DNA from: Paludibacteraceae bacterium
Lineage (GTDB): Bacteria > Bacteroidota > Bacteroidia > Bacteroidales > Paludibacteraceae
NCBI GenBank assembly: GCA_016302585.1
Contig: JAEDNI010000032.1
Coordinates: 1 to 20,951 of the forward strand
Direction: 5' to 3'
DNA: 20,951 nt
Numbering within the stretch: the stretch's first letter is position 1; each line of letters opens with the position of its first letter. The translations under genes and the position numbers were made by a program. The notes beneath the pieces were generated by a model. The model was not told where the DNA came from and made no database searches. It saw only the letters and a list, made by a program, of their open reading frames with translations. Shown piece after piece: positions 14,430 to 20,951 of this stretch.

Positions 14430-15743
14430 ATGTTAACATTAAAACAGATTTACGACGACAAGGCGAAAGTCATTGCCGGGTTAAACAAGAAGCACTTCTC
14501 AGGCGCCCAAGAGGCAATCGACGAAGTGCTTCGTCTTGATGGAGAGCGTAAGGCCGCGCAGCAGGAGAAAGATGCTGCAGCTGCGCAGATGAACCAGATC
14601 AGCAAGTCCATCGGTATGCTGATGGCCAAAGGTCAACGCGAAGAGGCAGAAGCCGCTAAAGCGCAGACCGGTGCACTGAAAGCAAAGATCGCGGAGTACG
14701 ACGAGAAGATGGCAGCAGCCGAAGAGGCTCAGACCAAACTGCTGTTGACCATCCCGAACGTACCCTACGACATAGTACCAGAAGGTGCTGCTGCGGAGGA
14801 TAACCTGGTTGTCAAATCGAACGTACCCCACCATGGTGGCGACACCGTAGGTACTTGGGTAGGCGAGGTGAACAACGACGAAGCCAAACTACCGCACTGG
14901 GAGTTGGCAAAGAAGTACAACCTCATCGATTTCGACCTGGGCGTAAAGATCTCGGGTGCAGGTTTCCCGGTCTATATCGGTCAAGGTGCACGTTTACAAC
15001 GTGCTCTGATCAATTTCTTCCTTACGGAAGCCAATAAAGCCGGATATACGGAGATTATGCCGCCGACGGTAGTGAACGCCGCTTCGGGTTACGGAACGGG
15101 CCAGTTGCCGGATAAAGAGGGTCAGATGTACCACTGTGAGGTGGATGATCTCTATCTGATTCCGACGGCTGAGGTGCCGGTGACCAACCTCTATCGCGAC
15201 GTCATTTTGGACGAGGCTCAACTGCCTATTAAGAACTGCGCATACACGGAGTGTTTCCGTCGCGAGGCGGGTTCGTACGGCAAGGATGTACGCGGTCTGA
15301 ACCGTCTTCATGAGTTCTCTAAGATCGAGATTGTACGCATCGATACACCGGAGCACTCCGATGCTTCGCATAAAGAGATGCTGGAGCACGTAGAAGGTCT
15401 GCTTCAGAAACTGGAGTTGCCGTATCGTATTCTTCGTCTGAGCGGCGGCGATATGAGCTTCACAGCCGCTCTCTGCTATGACTTCGAGGTGTATAGCGAG
15501 GCGCAACACCGCTGGTTGGAAGTATCGAGCACGAGTAATTTCGACACCTATCAGGCGAATCGTCTGAAATGCCGTTATCGCCGTGCGGAGGATAAGAAAG
15601 TGGCACTCTGCCATACGCTCAACGGATCGGCACTCGCCCTCCCGCGTATCGTAGCTGCGTTGTTAGAGAACAACCAATGCGAAGAAGGTATTCGTATTCC
15701 GAAAGCATTGCAGCCGTTCTTTGGCGACGACATGATTCGATAA
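14430..15743 (+). CDS. serS: Seryl-tRNA synthetase
   Basis: This class II synthetase charges tRNA-Ser with serine. Its 437 aa match the family's usual length. Residues 1-110 form the N-terminal coiled-coil arm that holds the tRNA, rich in Ala, Glu and Lys. The catalytic core shows TAEVP (246-250, serine pocket), motif 2 FRREAGSYGKD (276-286) with RLHEFSKIE (292-300), and motif 3 LNGSALALPRIVAALLE (397-413). It starts 2 bases after the rpmA stop, so its expression is probably tied to the ribosomal proteins and their leader. A terminator follows at 15787. Confidence 0.98.
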   Translation: MLTLKQIYDDKAKVIAGLNKKHFSGAQEAIDEVLRLDGERKAAQQEKDAAAAQMNQISKSIGMLMAKGQREEAEAAKAQTGALKAKIAEYDEKMAAAEEAQTKLLLTIPNVPYDIVPEGAAAEDNLVVKSNVPHHGGDTVGTWVGEVNNDEAKLPHWELAKKYNLIDFDLGVKISGAGFPVYIGQGARLQRALINFFLTEANKAGYTEIMPPTVVNAASGYGTGQLPDKEGQMYHCEVDDLYLIPTAEVPVTNLYRDVILDEAQLPIKNCAYTECFRREAGSYGKDVRGLNRLHEFSKIEIVRIDTPEHSDASHKEMLEHVEGLLQKLELPYRILRLSGGDMSFTAALCYDFEVYSEAQHRWLEVSSTSNFDTYQANRLKCRYRRAEDKKVALCHTLNGSALALPRIVAALLENNQCEEGIRIPKALQPFFGDDMIR

Positions 15744-15777
15744 TTTGAGATTTTCGATTTCAAATTTCAGATTTTCA
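15743..15777. repeat. Heptamer-period repeat after serS
   Basis: Units ATTTGAG, ATTTTCG, ATTTCAA, ATTTCAG and ATTTTCA run with period 7, beginning at the last base of the serS stop codon. Confidence 0.8.
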
Positions 15778-15786
15778 CAAAATTTT

Positions 15787-15818
15787 GGCATACACTCTTG
15801 TGTATGTCAATTTTTTTT
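15787..15818 (+). terminator. serS terminator overlapping the next promoter
   Basis: GGCATACAC (15787-15795) pairs with GTGTATGTC (15800-15808), with one G-U pair and a TCTT loop. Eight Ts follow at 15811-15818. The right half of the stem and the T-run lie inside the promoter of the gene at 15864. Confidence 0.85.
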
Positions 15819-15828
15819 AATATCTTTG
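15798..15828 (+). promoter_or_regulatory. Promoter of the 15864-17106 gene pair
   Basis: TTG at 15798-15800, a 20-nt spacer with ATGTCA at positions 4-9, and TATCTTTG at 15821-15828, then CAGCCG. The 11-bp TTGCAGCCGAA is perfectly duplicated at 15826-15836 and 15837-15847, spanning the end of the -7 element and the likely start of transcription. Confidence 0.8.
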
Positions 15829-15863
15829 CAGCCGAATTGCAGCCGAAATGTGAATTTATAAAA

Positions 15864-16397
15864 ATGGGAACGATCATTTTATACAGTATCCTCTTGGTTT
15901 TGGTCATTTTTGCGGGCCTATGGTTTATCCAGCACTCGCAGTTTCGCAACGAGGAACGCAAGCGTCAGTTTGAGTTGAAACGCGAGAGTCAGAAGTCCGT
16001 TTCTCCAATCCGTCTGCGTGCCTACGAGCGGTTGACGCTGTTGTTGGAGCGCACCAAGCCGGAGCATATGATCATTGAGTTGCAGCAGAAAGAGCCGGAG
16101 GCGTTGACGACCTGGTCTGTGCCGCAGTTGCAGCAATATTTACTGCAGACTATCCGTGCGGAGTTTGATCACAACCAGAGTCAGCAGGTTTATGTAAGTG
16201 CTGAAGTATGGGATGCCATCATCAGTGCGCGTGACCAGATGGCTTCGTTCTGCATTGCTATCGTAGCGCAGTTGCCGAAAGAAGCTACAGCGCAGACCTA
16301 TGCGACAACCCTATTAACCGCCTATATGAGCAACGGACTCACGCCAACGGATAAAGCGCTGGCGATGCTGAAAGACGAAGCGAAAACGCTGATGTAG
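15864..16397 (+). CDS. Small single-helix membrane protein (DUF7935-like)
   Basis: This 177-aa protein has one N-terminal membrane helix (about residues 4-22, IILYSILLVLVIFAGLWFI) followed by a cytoplasmic helical part. The stretch RNEERKRQFELKRESQKSVS and then IRLRAYERLTLLLER match, from memory, a Bacteroidota family named DUF7935; the number should be confirmed. Function unknown. I chose ATG 15864 because the -7 element at 15821-15828 would lie inside any longer version of the frame. The next gene starts 1 base after its stop, so the two are translated together. Confidence 0.85.
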   Translation: MGTIILYSILLVLVIFAGLWFIQHSQFRNEERKRQFELKRESQKSVSPIRLRAYERLTLLLERTKPEHMIIELQQKEPEALTTWSVPQLQQYLLQTIRAEFDHNQSQQVYVSAEVWDAIISARDQMASFCIAIVAQLPKEATAQTYATTLLTAYMSNGLTPTDKALAMLKDEAKTLM

Positions 16398-16398
16398 G

Positions 16399-17106
16399 AT
16401 GGTTTACCGGTTTTGGGTTATAGTAGCGGTGATGATGCTTAGCATCGCTTGTTGGGCGAATGACTCAACCGATGTTGCTAAGCCTGCTGTCGCAAAGAAG
16501 CAGATCTACGGAGGTACGCAAGTCAAGCTGGATGTCCTATCGCCGATCATAACGGTAGCCACCAACAAAGGGAGACTGCAGCACTACGAGATCGGCGTGA
16601 ACGTACGATTGGCTCAACGCTTCTACCCTACTTTTGAACTCGGTTATGCGGGTGGTACAAAGAGTCAAAAAGACACCTTGACATATCAGGGGCACGGAGG
16701 TTTTTTTCGCGTAGGATGCGATATCAATCCGCTGAAGAAACATGCAGACAGCCCTCACGCTTTGTTAATAGGAGTTCGCTTAGGTGCGGCCGTGCAAGAG
16801 TATACGCAGGACGCGGTGCGCGAAGAGACCATGACGACTGTGGTGCGCAACACCGACTTTATGATGCATCGGAGTGGCGTTCAAGGAGATTGTTGGGGAG
16901 AGATCGTGCTGGGATGTCAGGTGGAGATCGCGAAAGTAAAAAATACCTCGTTTTATATGGGTTGGATGGGACGATTCAAATGTCTCTTCACCCGCCAACT
17001 GGACGGCTATGCAGCCACCGAGATGAGAGCCATTTACATCCCCGGGTTCGGCAACCGCGATAACATCGGTTGGGGAGCCAACTACTATTTGGGATGGAGG
17101 TTTTAG
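16399..17106 (+). CDS. Outer-membrane beta-barrel-type protein (DUF6048-like)
   Basis: This 235-aa protein starts with a signal peptide (about residues 1-20, WVIVAVMMLSIACWA). Alternating strands follow, with aromatic girdle residues (FYPTFELGYAGG, FFRVGCDINP, LLIGVRLGAAVQEY, TSFYMGWMGRFKC), and the protein ends in YYLGWRF, a terminal Phe typical of outer-membrane barrels. The pattern resembles the Bacteroidota family I recall as DUF6048. No function is known to me. It is paired with the membrane protein just upstream. Confidence 0.8.
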   Translation: MVYRFWVIVAVMMLSIACWANDSTDVAKPAVAKKQIYGGTQVKLDVLSPIITVATNKGRLQHYEIGVNVRLAQRFYPTFELGYAGGTKSQKDTLTYQGHGGFFRVGCDINPLKKHADSPHALLIGVRLGAAVQEYTQDAVREETMTTVVRNTDFMMHRSGVQGDCWGEIVLGCQVEIAKVKNTSFYMGWMGRFKCLFTRQLDGYAATEMRAIYIPGFGNRDNIGWGANYYLGWRF

Positions 17107-17136
17107 ATTTAGGATATAGGATTTAAGATTTATATA
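17102..17136. repeat. Heptamer-period repeat before transketolase
   Basis: Units TTTAGAT, TTAGGAT, ATAGGAT, TTAAGAT and TTATATA run with period 7, starting over the stop codon of the upstream gene. No TAnnTTTG promoter is visible between this array and the transketolase start. Confidence 0.8.
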
Positions 17137-17149
17137 AAATTTCATTACT

Positions 17150-19159
17150 ATGAACAAGACACAACTTTTGAATCGTGCGGCGAACAACATTCGTATCTTA
17201 GCCGCAGCAGCAGTAGAGAAAGCAAAGAGTGGTCACCCGGGCGGAGCTATGGGTGGTGCTGACTTCATCAACGTGCTCTTCAGTGAGTTTTTGGAGTACG
17301 ATCCGGAGAATCCGGGTTGGGAAGCAAGAGACCGTTTCTTCTTGGATCCGGGTCACATGGCTCCGATGCTGTACAGTCAGCTCTGCCTGGCCGGTAAGTT
17401 CACGCTGGAAGACCTTCAGAACCTCCGTCAATGGGGTTCGGTAACTCCGGGTCACCCGGAGCGTGAGATCGAGCGTATGATTGAGAACACGTCCGGTCCA
17501 CTTGGTCAGGGTCACGTCTTCGGTGTAGGTGCTGCGATTGCTGCGAAGTGGTTTAATGCCCGCTACGGTGAGATTCATAACCCGACGATCTATGCCTTCA
17601 TCTCGGATGGAGGTGTACAGGAGGAGATCTCGCAGGGTGCAGGTCGTTTGGCCGGTCACTTAGGATTGGATAACCTGATTATGTTCTACGACTCCAACAC
17701 GATTCAGCTCTCCACAGAGTGTAGCGAAGTGACCTCCGAAGATGTGGCAGCCAAATACAAAGCATGGGGCTGGTACGTACAGGAGATTCCGGGTAACGAT
17801 CCTGATGCAATTCGTGAGGCTATTATTCGCGCGAAAGCCGAGAAAGAGCGTCCATCGCTCATCATTGGTCATACCATCATGGGTAAAGGTTGTGTTACGG
17901 CAGAAGGTGCTAACTGGGAAGGCAAGTGCTCGACGCACGGTACCCCGCTTAGCAAGGCCGGTGCTTCGTTCGAGAAGACGATCGAGAACCTCGGTGGTGA
18001 TCCTCAGAACCCGTTCGTTATCTTCCCGGAGGTAGCCAAATTGTATGAGGACCGCGCTATTGAGTTGCGTGAGATCGCCAATAAGAAATATGCGGCTTAT
18101 CACGAATGGAAAGAGAAGAACCCGCTCGCTGCCAACGAATACGAGACCTTCATGTCGGGTGAAGTTCCTTGTATCGACTGGAGTCTGATTGAGCAGAAAG
18201 CCGGCGATGCAACGCGTAACGCCAGCGGTAAGGTGCTGAGTTTCCTGGCAGAGAACGTCGGTAATATGATTGTCAGCTCGGCAGACTTGAGCAACTCCGA
18301 TAAGACGGACGGCTTCTTGAAGAAGACCCATGCACTGAAGAAAGGGGACTTCAGCGGTCAGTTCCTCCAAGCCGGCGTAGCAGAACTTACCATGGCTTGC
18401 GTATGTATCGGTATGGCGCTGCACGGCGGTATCATCCCTGCTTGCGGTACATTCTTCGTCTTCAGCGATTATATGAAGCCCGCAGTACGTATGGCGGCAT
18501 TGATGGAACTGCCTGTTAAATTCATCTGGTCGCACGATGCTTTCCGTGTCGGCGAAGATGGTCCGACTCACGAACCTGTAGAGCAAGAGGCTCAGATCCG
18601 CTTGATGGAGAAACTGCATAACCATCATGGCAAACCGTCGATGCTGGTTCTTCGTCCGGCTGACGCCGAGGAGACCACACTCGCATGGCGTGCAGCCATC
18701 GAGAACACCGAGACTCCGTCTGCGCTCATTTTGAGTCGTCAGGACATCGCTCCGGTGCCCAATGTGAATCTCGAAGGTTTCCGCAGGGGTGCATATATCG
18801 TCAGCAAAGATGAGAACCCGCAGGTTGTATTGTTGGCTTCAGGATCGGAAGTAGCGACCTTGTTGGCCGGCGCCGAACTCCTCCGAAAAGAAGGTATCCG
18901 CCTGCAGATTGTCAGCGTTCCGAGCGAAGGACGTTTCCGTGAGCAAGACCAGAAATATCAGGACGAAGTGCTGCCGAAGGGTGTGAAACGCTTTGGTATG
19001 ACGGCAGGTCTGCCTTGCACACTCCAGGGGCTGGTTGGTGACAACGGTGCTATCTGGGGTCTCGAGAGCTTCGGTTTCTCCGCTCCGTACAAGGTCCTTG
19101 ACGAGAAACTCGGCTTCACCGCCCAGAACGTTTATGAGCAAGTAAAGAAACTTCTCTGA
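17150..19159 (+). CDS. tkt: Transketolase
   Basis: Transketolase moves two-carbon units between sugar phosphates in the pentose phosphate pathway, using thiamine diphosphate and a divalent metal. The 669 aa fit the full-length family. SGHPGGAMGGADF (27-39) and GPLGQG (116-121) bind the cofactor; SDGGVQEEISQG (152-163) with N183 is the metal/diphosphate site, a variant of the usual GDG-start motif. In the second half, GVAELTMACVCIGMALHGG carries the catalytic glutamate, and GEDGPTHEPVEQ lies in the active site. It starts 43 bases after the previous stop with only an AT-rich repeat between. Its promoter is not evident, so read-through from 15798 or a different promoter type is possible. Confidence 0.97.
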   Translation: MNKTQLLNRAANNIRILAAAAVEKAKSGHPGGAMGGADFINVLFSEFLEYDPENPGWEARDRFFLDPGHMAPMLYSQLCLAGKFTLEDLQNLRQWGSVTPGHPEREIERMIENTSGPLGQGHVFGVGAAIAAKWFNARYGEIHNPTIYAFISDGGVQEEISQGAGRLAGHLGLDNLIMFYDSNTIQLSTECSEVTSEDVAAKYKAWGWYVQEIPGNDPDAIREAIIRAKAEKERPSLIIGHTIMGKGCVTAEGANWEGKCSTHGTPLSKAGASFEKTIENLGGDPQNPFVIFPEVAKLYEDRAIELREIANKKYAAYHEWKEKNPLAANEYETFMSGEVPCIDWSLIEQKAGDATRNASGKVLSFLAENVGNMIVSSADLSNSDKTDGFLKKTHALKKGDFSGQFLQAGVAELTMACVCIGMALHGGIIPACGTFFVFSDYMKPAVRMAALMELPVKFIWSHDAFRVGEDGPTHEPVEQEAQIRLMEKLHNHHGKPSMLVLRPADAEETTLAWRAAIENTETPSALILSRQDIAPVPNVNLEGFRRGAYIVSKDENPQVVLLASGSEVATLLAGAELLRKEGIRLQIVSVPSEGRFREQDQKYQDEVLPKGVKRFGMTAGLPCTLQGLVGDNGAIWGLESFGFSAPYKVLDEKLGFTAQNVYEQVKKLL

Positions 19160-19170
19160 CCGCTTCGCTG

Positions 19171-19195
19171 AAGGAGTAATATTCCTTATTCTTTA
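19171..19195 (+). terminator. Weak hairpin after transketolase
   Basis: AAGGA (19171-19175) and TCCTT (19183-19187) form a short 5-bp stem followed by ATTCTTTAA. It is AT-rich and weak; transcription may continue into the next gene. Confidence 0.3.
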
Positions 19196-19204
19196 ATCAT
19201 TAAA

Positions 19205-20074
19205 ATGGACGATAATTTTGCCATACAACTGTTTGAAGGAAAGCGTGTCCGCATCGTCTGGGATGCCGAGCAAGAAAAGTACTATTTCTCTATTGTGGAT
19301 ATAGTACAGGTATTGACGGATAGTGCCGATGCAACTGCCTATTGGCGCAAGTTAAAGCAACGGCTTAAAGCTGAAGGAAATGAAACCGTGACAAATTGTC
19401 ACGCTTTGAAATTACCCGCCGCCGATGGTAAGAAACGCTTGACGGACATGGCTGATATACAAGGTATTTTCCGTCTCATTCAGTCTGTTCCATCCAAGAA
19501 AGCCGAGCCTGTCAAACAGTGGTTGGCAAAATTAGGCAAGCAGCGCATAGACCAGATGATTGATCCGGAGCTGACCTTTCAAATGGCGGTGGAGGACTAT
19601 CGCCGCCAAGGTTATTCCGACAAATGGATTAACGAAAGGATGCGCTCCATAGAGATGCGCAAAGAGTTGACGGACGAATGGCATCGTGCAGGTATTACAG
19701 AGCAGAAGGACTTTGCGATTCTCACGAATGTCCTTACGCAGGCTTGGAGCGGAATGACCACCGGTGAATACAAACGCCACAAAGGTCTGACCAAAGAGAA
19801 CTTGCGTGATAACATGACGAATGTAGAGTTGGCCTTGAACACGCTTGCCGAAGTGACTGCAACGGAAATATCCCGCCAGCGCAATCCGAAAGGAATGGCG
19901 CAGAGTAGCCAGACTGCCAAAGAAGGTGGCGAAGTTGCTCGCAATGCCCGCGCAGACATTGAGAGTCGTTTAGGTCATTCCGTCATTTCATCCGAACGCG
20001 CTTCGGACCACATCCGTCCGATAGAAGAAAGCAAAACAGAAGAATTACCGTTCGAAGACAAAGAGGATAAATGA
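19205..20074 (+). CDS. BRO-N domain protein, DinD-like
   Basis: This 289-aa protein has a BRO-N-type N-terminus (about residues 5-105: FEGKRVRIVWDAEQEKYYFS, then VDIVQVL and RLTDMADIQGIFRLIQSVPS). Its C-terminal half resembles E. coli DinD (DFAILTNVLTQAWSGMTTGE then YKRHKGLTKENLRDNMTNVE), including the region before RNARADIESRLG. BRO-N domains bind DNA; DinD is made in the SOS response and has been reported to inhibit RecA. Activity here is inferred from family only. A LexA-type box was not seen. It starts 45 bases after tkt with no clear promoter. Such genes are often mobile or phage-linked, but no other phage gene is next to it. Confidence 0.85.
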   Translation: MDDNFAIQLFEGKRVRIVWDAEQEKYYFSIVDIVQVLTDSADATAYWRKLKQRLKAEGNETVTNCHALKLPAADGKKRLTDMADIQGIFRLIQSVPSKKAEPVKQWLAKLGKQRIDQMIDPELTFQMAVEDYRRQGYSDKWINERMRSIEMRKELTDEWHRAGITEQKDFAILTNVLTQAWSGMTTGEYKRHKGLTKENLRDNMTNVELALNTLAEVTATEISRQRNPKGMAQSSQTAKEGGEVARNARADIESRLGHSVISSERASDHIRPIEESKTEELPFEDKEDK

Positions 20075-20215
20075 AGACCAATAGGCAATAAGTTGAATCG
20101 CACATTTGAGCATTGATGCTGATAATATCCTAAAACATGTAAAATAACAAAATCCCGCTGATGGCGAAATAAGAACTCGTCCCTCTCCGAAACGGTGCTT
20201 CCGAGCAAAACAAAA

Positions 20216-20221
20216 AAGGAG
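20216..20221 (+). promoter_or_regulatory. Shine-Dalgarno site that leaves the next start ambiguous
   Basis: AAGGAG lies 3 bases before ATG 20225 and 12 bases before a second in-frame ATG at 20234. Both spacings are outside the usual range. An upstream GTG at 20195 lies before the site and is less likely. Confidence 0.4.
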
Positions 20222-20224
20222 AAA

Positions 20225-20884
20225 ATGACATCCATGAAAAGTTTAAAAGATAAATTATTAGAGTTTGCCAATAAGGATCATAGTTCGGAACCCCAATTAT
20301 CAAAGGCTTTTTCAGAACTAGCACCGTACTTTTTGTATGGTGGGTATATTCATGTGCTTAACAGGTTTCGCATTTATATCCAGCGTGTTGAATTCTATTT
20401 CCATAGTGAACAACCGAACGGAATCAAAGATGATATAGTTTACCATAGAGACAATTATCATATTAAAGCAAAACTCCCCTATTTTACTCCTATAACCTTT
20501 CATGCTCACGCTTCGGGTTATGACATAGCATTTGAAAATCCCGATAAAGAGTATAGAGCATCTGTTCTTATACGCGCCTATGAAGTTTATGATGAGGCAC
20601 AAAAAGAATATCTCAAAGTAGAGAATAGCCAATTTGTATATACCCAAGAACCATTTACAAACACACAATCGACTTACTTGTACGATATCCTTAATGGTTT
20701 TGGCGATGCAGGCTCTATCCTTTGGACAGATAACAAATCTCTTTTGTTTGATAACCATGAAGAGCTGAAAGTCGAAAAGCGAAAAGGCGTATATCTCGGA
20801 GAAAAATGGTCTAAAGATATATATGCAGAACCACGAGAACGCAAATGGAGCTTTTCAAGAAAAGAATTTATTAAGATTTTATAA
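20225..20884 (+). CDS. Unrecognised AT-rich protein
   Basis: I do not recognise this protein with certainty. From ATG 20225 it has 219 aa; ATG 20234 (MKSLKDKLLEF) is equally possible. It has no signal peptide or membrane segment. The middle part is notable: VEFYFHSEQPNGIKDDIVYH, then LPYFTPITFHAHASGYDIAF, then YRASVLIRAYEVYD, with several His residues that could form a site, and later STYLYDILNGFG. I have an impression of similar unnamed Bacteroidales proteins but cannot attach a function. The gene looks clearly AT-richer than tkt and the six-gene operon, which may point to later acquisition together with the DinD-like gene. A strong terminator follows at once. Confidence 0.8.
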   Translation: MTSMKSLKDKLLEFANKDHSSEPQLSKAFSELAPYFLYGGYIHVLNRFRIYIQRVEFYFHSEQPNGIKDDIVYHRDNYHIKAKLPYFTPITFHAHASGYDIAFENPDKEYRASVLIRAYEVYDEAQKEYLKVENSQFVYTQEPFTNTQSTYLYDILNGFGDAGSILWTDNKSLLFDNHEELKVEKRKGVYLGEKWSKDIYAEPRERKWSFSRKEFIKIL

Positions 20885-20888
20885 AATT

Positions 20889-20912
20889 AGAGGACATAAG
20901 TCCTCTTTTTTT
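20889..20912 (+). terminator. Strong terminator at the right end
   Basis: AGAGGAC (20889-20895) pairs perfectly with GTCCTCT (20900-20906) around ATAA, followed by six more Ts to 20912. It is 4 bases after the last stop codon. The final 39 bases of the window are AT-rich with nothing assignable. Confidence 0.92.
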
Positions 20913-20951
20913 ATTGTTAATATCTTCTTCAAAACTTTTAACAATTTTTAA

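Noticed and set aside
17660..18628. A 322-codon minus-strand open frame
   Set aside because: It is the shadow of transketolase, whose motifs on the plus strand are clear.
20075..20224. Promoter in the spacer before the last gene
   Set aside because: No TTG/TAnnTTTG pair with suitable spacing was found; an imperfect inverted repeat around 20186-20205 is too weak to call.
19205..20884. Prophage remnant
   Set aside because: BRO-N proteins occur in phages, but no integrase, structural or lysis gene, or attachment site is visible.

Overview
The window looks like a chromosomal piece of a Bacteroidota genome, probably order Bacteroidales. Five promoters follow the Bacteroidota pattern (TTG, 20 nt, TAnnTTTG). 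Most genes lack Shine-Dalgarno sites, and several genes are types common in that phylum: a BspA-like leucine-rich repeat protein, DUF7935-like and DUF6048-like proteins, and a lone TrpB2. I cannot name a genus. No rRNA, tRNA, CRISPR array, insertion sequence or prophage core was seen.

Layout. (1) 1-1934: a divergent promoter pointing off the left edge, then a secreted leucine-rich repeat protein. (2) 1935-2590: gene-free, with two ordinary terminators followed by three more hairpins and small tandem repeats of 8, 9 and 11 bp. (3) 2592-9927: six same-strand genes between one clear promoter and one clear terminator. They encode an SPFH (stomatin/prohibitin-like) protein with four zinc ribbons, a four-helix membrane protein, a large coiled-coil protein ending in a polyglutamate tract plus a ribosomal L7/L12 C-terminal-like domain, two paralogous coiled-coil proteins, and a bactofilin-like beta-helical protein. 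(4) 10124-12181: a ClpB disaggregase without its N-terminal domain, behind a palindrome and a possible sigma-54 promoter. (5) 12235-13545, minus strand: TrpB2, convergent with clpB over a shared two-way terminator. (6) 13827-15743: rplU-rpmA-serS behind a structured leader. (7) 15864-17106: a small membrane protein and an outer-membrane-type protein as a tight pair. (8) 17150-19159: transketolase. (9) 19205-20884: a BRO-N/DinD-like protein and an AT-rich protein I do not recognise, closed by a strong terminator.

The best candidate for an undescribed system is the six-gene operon at 2592-9927. It combines a membrane-scaffold protein, zinc ribbons, helical proteins and a cytoskeleton-like protein, which suggests a membrane-associated assembly, perhaps for envelope stress. 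The function is inference. Two nucleotide-level signals also stand out: 7-bp-period repeats that start at or next to the stop codon after four different genes, and an ATGTCA block at the same place inside three promoters.
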